Position numbers and translations under genes: made by a program. The notes below the pieces were generated by a model. The model worked only from the letters and a program-made list of their open reading frames with translations, searched no databases and was not told the DNA's origin. Below are positions 54,686 through 60,258 of a stretch of DNA of 60,258 nt, piece by piece. The stretch comes from JACCZZ01 sp044227805 (lineage in GTDB: Bacteria; Bacteroidota; Bacteroidia; Chitinophagales; UBA10324), in contig JBGAWA010000009.1 of the NCBI GenBank assembly GCA_044227805.1, positions 1 through 60,258 of the forward strand, given 5' to 3'. How positions within the stretch are numbered: position 1 is the stretch's first letter; every line of letters starts with the position of its first letter.

Positions 54686-56464
54686 ATGCCAATGCATATG
54701 ATTGAGTTCAAACGTATTTTCGATGTCATCACCTATCAGCAGGAAAATTTTGCCAAAGAAGATTGCCTTGCCGGAAAAGTAAACGGCCAATGGGTTCGCT
54801 ACAATACCTACACGGTAGTTGATTATATGAATACCGTCAGTATGGCTCTTGCAGGCTATGGAATTAAAAAAGGCGATGCCATTTCTATTGTGGGCAATAA
54901 CAGGCCGGAGTGGAATTTTATTGATTTGGGTATCATGCAGATTGGCGGTGTAACGGTACCGATTTACCCAACCATCAGCGAGGAGGACTATGTTTATATC
55001 ATGAACAATGCAGCAGTTAAATTACTGTTTGTTTCCTCCCGCGAGCTATATGAAAAAATGCTAAGCATTAAAAGCAGGATTCCTTCCATTCAGGAAATTT
55101 TCACTTTTGATGTGGTGGATGGCGCTGTTCACTGGAAAGAATTTCTGAAGCAGGCAGAAAAGTGCGATATCAGTGAGGTGGCTTCCATTAGTAAAACCAT
55201 TGATCAGCATGATATTGCCTGCATGATTTATACCTCCGGCACCACCGGATTTCCGAAAGGTGTTATGCTTTCACACTACAATGTGGTGGAGAATATGAAA
55301 TCCGTTTTTGATGTGCTTCCTATCAACGAAAAGCACACCGCGCTTAGCTTTTTGCCGTTGAATCATGTGTTTGAGAAACTCGTTATTTATTGTTATTTCA
55401 TGAAAGGTGTTTCCGTCTACTACGCCGAAAGCATGGATACTATCGGAGAGAATCTGCGGGAAGTAAAACCCCATTTCTTCACCTGCGTTCCGCGACTGCT
55501 CGAAAAAGTATATGAGAGGATTGTCAGCAAAGGGCTGGAGTTGAAAGGCGTTAAAAAAGGATTGTTCTTTTGGGCCCTGCGCGTGGGTGAGAAATGGGAT
55601 GGGCAGCGTAAACAAGGACCACTTTTCAACCTGCAGTTAAAGCTGGCGAGGAAACTTATTTTCAGTAAATGGAAGGAAGCATTAGGCGGAAATATTTTTG
55701 CGATTTGTTCCGGCGCCGCGCCACTCAATGCTAAAATCGGCAGAGTGTTTTCGGCGGCAGGCATTGTGGTGATGGAAGGTTATGGGTTAACGGAAACATC
55801 ACCGGTTATTTCCGTAAACCGGTATGACCTTGAAGGCAACATGCTGGGCACTGTAGGTCCGGTTGTTCCGGGTGTATCAGTAAAAATTGCAGAAGACGGT
55901 GAGATACTTTGTAAGGGACCGAATGTGATGGTTGGATACTATAAGCTTCCTGATAAGACATCTGAAGCGATTGACAAAGAAGGATGGTTACATACTGGAG
56001 ATATCGGTGAGTTTGTAAATGGAAAGTTTTTAAAGATCACTGACCGCAAAAAAGAGCTTTTCAAAACTTCGGGGGGGAAATATGTAGCACCTCAGCCGCT
56101 GGAGAATAAATTCAAAGAGTCCTTTTTCATTGAACAGATGATGGTGATTGGCGACGGTCGCAAATTCGTATCGGCACTTATTGTTCCTTCTTTCGCCAAC
56201 CTGAAATCGTGGTGTGAAAAAAGTGGTTTAACCTGCAATACCAATGAGACCATGATTACTGATCATAAGGTATTGGAAAAATACCAGCAGGTGGTTGATG
56301 AGAAGAATAAAGAGTTCGGGCATACTGATCAGATCAAAAAATTCCGTTTGATGGCGGAGGAGTGGACTGTTCAGGGCGGACAGCTTACCCCAACCATGAA
56401 ACTGAAACGTAAGGTAATCATTGAAAAATACCGCGATCTGATTGAAGGAATGTATAGTGACTGA
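54686..56464 (+). CDS. Long-chain acyl-CoA ligase
   Basis: This is a 592-residue AMP-forming acyl-CoA synthetase that activates fatty acids for beta-oxidation or lipid synthesis. The ATP-binding P-loop-like motif is YTSGTTGFPKGVMLSH near residues 183-198, followed by LPLNHVFEKL, the YGLTETSPV motif and the hinge DRKKELFKTSGGKYVAPQPL. The length matches long-chain types (FadD15-like). The chain length cannot be told. The start is ATG 54686; a second ATG two codons on is possible. It stands alone. Confidence 0.92.
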   Translation: MPMHMIEFKRIFDVITYQQENFAKEDCLAGKVNGQWVRYNTYTVVDYMNTVSMALAGYGIKKGDAISIVGNNRPEWNFIDLGIMQIGGVTVPIYPTISEEDYVYIMNNAAVKLLFVSSRELYEKMLSIKSRIPSIQEIFTFDVVDGAVHWKEFLKQAEKCDISEVASISKTIDQHDIACMIYTSGTTGFPKGVMLSHYNVVENMKSVFDVLPINEKHTALSFLPLNHVFEKLVIYCYFMKGVSVYYAESMDTIGENLREVKPHFFTCVPRLLEKVYERIVSKGLELKGVKKGLFFWALRVGEKWDGQRKQGPLFNLQLKLARKLIFSKWKEALGGNIFAICSGAAPLNAKIGRVFSAAGIVVMEGYGLTETSPVISVNRYDLEGNMLGTVGPVVPGVSVKIAEDGEILCKGPNVMVGYYKLPDKTSEAIDKEGWLHTGDIGEFVNGKFLKITDRKKELFKTSGGKYVAPQPLENKFKESFFIEQMMVIGDGRKFVSALIVPSFANLKSWCEKSGLTCNTNETMITDHKVLEKYQQVVDEKNKEFGHTDQIKKFRLMAEEWTVQGGQLTPTMKLKRKVIIEKYRDLIEGMYSD

Positions 56465-56868
56465 ATAAGCAAGCCGGCGTGGAATACGACACCGTGGTGT
56501 TGAAGCGGAAGCAAAATCTGTTGGGTTAGTGCTCTCCCGTAATTGTTATCGCAGCTCCCGCTTTTTTGCCCTTCCATAATTTTATCATTTAAACTATTGA
56601 GCATCGGATTTCGAAAGAATCACAGCATTGCTGGTATTTATTTGTGGATGTCTGTCAGTGATGTTTATCACCCGTATTTCATTATCCCGATAATTAAACT
56701 ATCTTTGCCCGCATTATAGAGATGGACTTTGTCCTGACGATTAACAAGATTTCAATATCTTCTCGCAGATTACTTTCTCCCTCTCATACTTACGCAGCAA
56801 AGCATAATTGCTCATGAGCAAGGATGAATGGCTTTGCGCATTCACGATTAAAAGATCAACACATTAAC
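56465..56868. other. Long leader region of the DEAD-box helicase gene
   Basis: These 404 bases carry a short perfect palindrome (ACACCGTGGTGT, about 56490) with no T-run, and a -7 box at 56700-56707. That box gives the helicase mRNA a leader of about 150 bases. Long leaders are common in cold-induced helicase genes, but no specific element was recognised. Confidence 0.4.
56700..56707 (+). promoter_or_regulatory. -7 box of the DEAD-box helicase gene
   Basis: TATCTTTG matches TAnnTTTG. It lies about 160 bases upstream of the helicase ATG at 56869. Confidence 0.45.
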
Positions 56869-58089
56869 ATGTCATTTGAAGCATTGAATCTTTCCGCGCC
56901 TATCTTAACTGCGCTGAAATCAAAAGGGTATGTACGCCCCACTGCCGTACAACAACAAGCTATACCTGTGATAATTGAGGGCCGCGATATTTTCGGCAGC
57001 GCACAAACAGGATCCGGTAAAACCGCAGCCTTCGCCCTGCCACTGTTAGAATTAATGAGTGCCCGGCCGGTCACACATCGCGGCGTTCGCACGCTGGTAT
57101 TAGCACCAACCAGGGAACTGGCACTCCAGATCGCGGATAGTTTTCGTGATTACGGAAAACACCTGGGATTAAAACATGTGACCATTTTCGGCGGTGTATC
57201 ACAGCATGCACAAACCACTGCCTTACGGAATGGTGTTTCCATTATTGTGGCAACGCCTGGCAGGTTGCTTGACCTGATGAGCCAGGGATTTGTGAAGCTG
57301 AACGACATTGAATTTTTAGTGCTGGATGAAGCAGATAAAATGTTTGACATGGGCTTCATCAACGATATTAAAAAGATTGTAGCGAAGGTTCCCGCCAAAC
57401 GCCAGACCTTATTCTTCTCGGCTACCTTACCACCGGAAATCAAACAGCTCGCAGCAACGATTTTACATCAGCCGGTAACTGTTGAAGTGAAACCTGCCGT
57501 AGGTTCAGCGATACTGGTGGAGCAAAGGCTGTATTACGTGAATAAAATCAATAAGACGGATTTGCTGTGCGATCTGCTGAAGGAAGAAAAAATCCACCAG
57601 GCTTTGGTTTTCACACGCACCAAACATGGCGCCGATAAACTCGTAAAAGCATTGGGGTTGAAAGGAATCCGTGCATCAGCCATCCATGGTAACAAAGCAC
57701 AAAACGCACGGCAGCGCGCTTTAGATGATTTCAAAACAAAACGGATTTCCATACTGGTAGCTACCGATGTAGCTTCACGCGGTATTGATGTGAAGGAACT
57801 GCCTTATGTCTTCAACTATGATCTGCCTGACCAGGCGGATTCCTATACGCATCGCATTGGCAGAACCGGCCGGGCAGGTTCCAGCGGATTTGCATTTTCA
57901 TTTTGCAGTGCAGATGAAAAAATGCTGCTGAAAGATGTGCAGAAAGCAACCGGCAAGCAAATTCCCGTTGTGGAACATGCCTATATGATGAATGTGAATG
58001 AGGCTGCGCCGCAACCGGCTGCCGCTCATTCCCGCACACAACACCATGCTCGTACTTTTTCCAGGCGCAGAACGTTTTCAAGACAATAA
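56869..58089 (+). CDS. DEAD-box RNA helicase
   Basis: This is an ATP-dependent RNA helicase of the RhlE/DeaD type. The motifs occur in order: a Q motif (RPTAVQQQAIP), I AQTGSGKT (45-52), Ia PTRELALQ, Ib TPGRLLD, II DEAD (153-156), III SAT, then the C-terminal domain with FTRTKHGADKL, VATDVASRGID and HRIGRTGRAG. The C-terminal tail is basic and His-rich (HHARTFSRRRTFSRQ), as for RNA binding. The ATG at 56869 gives about 406 residues and the usual start MSFEALNLS; the frame from 56824 adds 15. It probably serves ribosome assembly or RNA decay in the cold. Confidence 0.93.
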   Translation: MSFEALNLSAPILTALKSKGYVRPTAVQQQAIPVIIEGRDIFGSAQTGSGKTAAFALPLLELMSARPVTHRGVRTLVLAPTRELALQIADSFRDYGKHLGLKHVTIFGGVSQHAQTTALRNGVSIIVATPGRLLDLMSQGFVKLNDIEFLVLDEADKMFDMGFINDIKKIVAKVPAKRQTLFFSATLPPEIKQLAATILHQPVTVEVKPAVGSAILVEQRLYYVNKINKTDLLCDLLKEEKIHQALVFTRTKHGADKLVKALGLKGIRASAIHGNKAQNARQRALDDFKTKRISILVATDVASRGIDVKELPYVFNYDLPDQADSYTHRIGRTGRAGSSGFAFSFCSADEKMLLKDVQKATGKQIPVVEHAYMMNVNEAAPQPAAAHSRTQHHARTFSRRRTFSRQ

Positions 58090-58122
58090 AGCATTGCAAC
58101 GTTTTTCAGTTGATAGCCCCGG

Positions 58123-58309
58123 CACTGCGCTAGCTTAGAACTGCTAAGGGTTCACCAGGATTATCCAATAGAAAAATCCCGCTTCGCTGCGACTTTAGAA
58201 CTGCTAAGGGTTTGCTCAATTTGTCAAGAAAAGAAAATGTTTCACAAACCCTAAGCAGTTCTACGTCGGGGTTAAACCCGTTGCCGCTTTGAACTGCAAA
58301 ATGTGGGTT
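58123..58309 (-). repeat. 156-bp dispersed hairpin repeat, copy 4 (inverted), with extra arm
   Basis: Read on the minus strand, this begins AACCCACATTTTGCAGTTC at 58309. The central arms are 58245-58262 and 58197-58214, with a 30-nt loop; they read AGAACTGC and GCAGTTCT and pair perfectly apart from the T-T mismatch. The 3' hairpin (about 58160-58185) has decayed. An additional right-arm-like stretch (AGAACTGCTAAGGGTT) lies just beyond it at about 58137-58152, as if a second copy had been partly lost. It lies between two convergent genes. Confidence 0.82.
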
Positions 58310-58362
58310 TAAGATACGGGATTAACTCTGCGGCAATTTTGCCAGGAAAAGTGTGTGCAAGA

Positions 58363-58863
58363 TTATGCGCCATAATGCTTTTTCAAGCCTTCCACCACTA
58401 CAGCCACGGCAGGGCAGATCATGGAATTGTGATAGGTAATACTCAATTTCTGTATGATCTTCCTTTGTTGCGTGTGTGGATAATCACGGCAGGCTGCAGG
58501 CCGGTCTTCATATACATGGCAATATTTGTCAGTACCTAAAAATGGACAAGGCATCGTTTTGAAAACATAGTCATTGTCTTCGTCAATGCGCAGGTATATA
58601 TCCGTGAAATCAGCAGGCCGCATATTAAAATGCGCGGCAAGCCTTTCTATGTCTTTTCGCAATAACAAAGGTCCGGTGGTCGAGCAGCAATTGGCACAAT
58701 TCAAACAATTGATATGTTCAAATGCTGTATCGTGAAGTTGATGGGTGACCCTGTCAAGATCTGCAGGCTTCAGCTTTTTAAGGCGATCCAGAAATTTTTT
58801 ATTTTCCTTATGCTTGTTTCCGGCATTATTAATCAGTTTCACGTATTCAGGATCCATCACCAT
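58363..58863 (-). CDS. YkgJ-type cysteine cluster protein
   Basis: This 166-residue protein has the YkgJ / UPF0153 Cys pattern: CLNCANCC near residues 54-61, then CPFLGTDKYCHVYEDRPAACRDYP with three more Cys, and a last Cys near the C terminus. These are thought to bind a zinc or iron-sulfur centre; the reaction is unknown. The N-terminal part is charged and helical. The start is ATG 58863 or the ATG two codons on. It is convergent with the helicase gene, with repeat copy 4 between them. Confidence 0.88.
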   Translation of the reverse strand: MVMDPEYVKLINNAGNKHKENKKFLDRLKKLKPADLDRVTHQLHDTAFEHINCLNCANCCSTTGPLLLRKDIERLAAHFNMRPADFTDIYLRIDEDNDYVFKTMPCPFLGTDKYCHVYEDRPAACRDYPHTQQRKIIQKLSITYHNSMICPAVAVVVEGLKKHYGA

Positions 58864-58904
58864 GGTTGTATGAAGTGTATTGGAAAATCGCGGCAGTAAA
58901 AAGA

Positions 58905-60258
58905 TCAGTTGAGCGAAGGGGCAAATTCACTTTTTCTTTTGAAAAGATAAACCTGGCGTTCTGAAGTGCCGTTGAAATTGTTCAATTGTTCTTCCCAGTA
59001 AAAATTTCCCTCTCGCATATCATCAGGAATCTCCATGATGCCGGCAAGCTCATAATATTGACCGGAATATTTTCTGATCCAGTCAAAGATTTCCTGCGGC
59101 GACTCATCGCGCATCAGCCATGATTGAGGTATCCGGCAGAATACCAGCCAGGCAGGGCGCCCAGCTTCTATTTCAGCAATCATCTCCTTTTGCATCCGCA
59201 AATTATACACTTGATTTTCCATGAGACTGTAGGTATAAATGTAACCGGTTGCTGAAAGGCGATCCGCGTAAAACAGTATTTCCGGCTCTGATCCCAGTAT
59301 GGCGATTTTGTCATCCGGTTTTGAATGGCTGTTAATATAACGCGCCATCGAAATGGCTTCCGGAAAAGGATTTCCTCCATACAGGCTGCGTGACACCGTG
59401 AACATATTTTGCTGAAACAGGTACGGGTAAAGTGCAATGATGCCGGCGAAGCAGGCCATCAGGAAAATAATGCCTGACAGTGCGCCTGCATATTTCAACT
59501 TATATTGATCTGTAAGCAACTTTCCAAAAGCAGTAATGGCAATTCCTGCAAGGATGGAAAACGCAGGAATGAACAACATAAAATAATGCTGACGGAAATA
59601 CAGCCCGGGAAATACGGCAAGCACCGAAACTGCGGTATATACAGTGATGAATAAACGTGTTTTGAACGGAAATTTTGTGATCCATAACAACATCCCGCCA
59701 ACCGGTGCAAGCAGCCAGAGATAAATGAAATCATGTTGCAAGCCATCGAGGTTCACCTTCAGGTTAGCCCATCCCCTGCTCCAACTTTCTGCATTGGCAT
59801 ACTGACTTCCATACTCCATTGTCCAGAACCAGCATCTTTCGAAAGTGCCGGCTGCCAGCACCCATAAAAATAATCCTGCTAGCGGCAACAACACTCCCGT
59901 TGCCCAACTACAACCTGAAAAAAACCATTGTTTCCAGCTATTCTTCCTGACAAAGAACTGATGATATAAAAAAACGATTCCGGCAAATAGGACAAAGAAT
60001 ACACCGGATTGCTTCATCAGCACACTCATTCCCAGTAACAGGCCTGATAAAAAATAACGAGCAACATTATTTTCAGGCATCGCAACCAGTAATTGAAAAA
60101 TTCCGGCAATGGCAAAAAATACCACAAAATGCGTGGCATGGGCAGCGCTTCCCAATACTGCCGGACTCATTGAAATCAAGGCATAGGTTGTGGCTGCGAT
60201 GAGCGCCACGGTATTATCCAGGTATCTCCTGATGGCAATGAACAACAAAACAATCGTT
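58905..60258 (-). CDS. Glycosyltransferase family 39-like membrane protein, cut at window end
   Basis: This multi-pass membrane protein resembles the PMT/ArnT-like (GT39) glycosyltransferases that move a sugar from a lipid carrier. About eight hydrophobic segments are visible in the part seen, with LLLGMSVLMKQSGVFFVLFAG as a conserved-type stretch, and a soluble C-terminal domain of about 130 residues. The frame runs off the window at 60258 with no proper start, so the N terminus is missing, including the catalytic acidic loop expected there. The sugar and acceptor cannot be told. Its C terminus lies 41 bases from the YkgJ gene. Confidence 0.8.
   Translation of the reverse strand, partial: TIVLLFIAIRRYLDNTVALIAATTYALISMSPAVLGSAAHATHFVVFFAIAGIFQLLVAMPENNVARYFLSGLLLGMSVLMKQSGVFFVLFAGIVFLYHQFFVRKNSWKQWFFSGCSWATGVLLPLAGLFLWVLAAGTFERCWFWTMEYGSQYANAESWSRGWANLKVNLDGLQHDFIYLWLLAPVGGMLLWITKFPFKTRLFITVYTAVSVLAVFPGLYFRQHYFMLFIPAFSILAGIAITAFGKLLTDQYKLKYAGALSGIIFLMACFAGIIALYPYLFQQNMFTVSRSLYGGNPFPEAISMARYINSHSKPDDKIAILGSEPEILFYADRLSATGYIYTYSLMENQVYNLRMQKEMIAEIEAGRPAWLVFCRIPQSWLMRDESPQEIFDWIRKYSGQYYELAGIMEIPDDMREGNFYWEEQLNNFNGTSERQVYLFKRKSEFAPSLN

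Noticed and set aside
56490..56505. ACACCGTGGTGT palindrome after the acyl-CoA ligase gene
   Set aside because: Short, with no T-run; could be chance.
1..60258. tRNA, rRNA, tmRNA, riboswitches, CRISPR
   Set aside because: No cloverleaf, conserved RNA core or regularly spaced direct repeats were recognised by eye; a covariance-model scan could still find small RNAs.

Overview
The window comes from the chromosome of a Bacteroidota bacterium, probably near Chitinophagales or Saprospirales; the order is inferred and not proven. The evidence is type IX secretion (T9SS) C-terminal sorting domains, Omp28, DUF6029, DUF6089 and DUF4834 proteins, tandem OmpH chaperones behind bamA, -7 boxes of the form TAnnTTTG, few Shine-Dalgarno sites and many GTG or TTG starts. 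No rRNA, tRNA, CRISPR array, prophage or transposase gene was seen. Most of the window is core chromosome.

Layout. 0.5-8.9 kb is a phosphate island: a PiT transporter with a DUF47 partner on the minus strand, divergent from pstS-pstC-pstA-pstB-phoU-phoB-phoR. 9.0-11.8 kb holds a lipoprotein and two nucleotide-sugar genes (rfbA and an epimerase). 12.2-16.3 kb is recJ-lptB-GH3. 16.4-20.7 kb is an envelope redox group: a Rieske lipoprotein, an Omp28 lipoprotein, a frameshifted DUF6029 protein and a divergent TlpA thioredoxin. 21.3-24.3 kb has two T9SS cargo genes, each with a clear intrinsic terminator. 24.6-31.8 kb carries carB, DUF4834, yqeY, cvpA, a pabA/trpG-type amidotransferase, an alpha/beta hydrolase and a CBS protein.

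32.0-41.4 kb is an envelope-assembly cluster: a POTRA/barrel protein, nadK, DUF6089, uppS, bamA, two ompH genes and murI. 41.5-45.8 kb has a glycosyltransferase, a tiny Cys-rich lipoprotein and feoA-feoB. 46.0-60.3 kb holds mixed housekeeping genes: DUF962, a class II amidotransferase, two porin-like proteins, a tag-type glycosylase, an ABA4-like pair, a truncated hemoglobin, a saccharopine-dehydrogenase-like reductase, a GlcD-like oxidase, an acyl-CoA ligase, a DEAD-box helicase, a YkgJ-type protein and a GT39-type membrane protein cut by the window end.

The most unusual element is non-coding: a dispersed repeat of about 156 bp, with four near-intact copies (38-193, 21041-21196, 27980-28135 and, inverted, about 58160-58309) and at least seven decayed relics, all between genes. 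Each intact copy has a central hairpin with 18-nt arms and an exactly 30-nt loop. The arms differ between copies by paired, compensating changes, which suggests that the folded form matters. The copies begin AACCC and end GGGTT, like a small non-autonomous mobile element.

bamA, murI and the DUF6029 gene each carry a frame break consistent with loss of one base. The first two genes are normally essential, so these breaks are probably consensus errors in the sequence.
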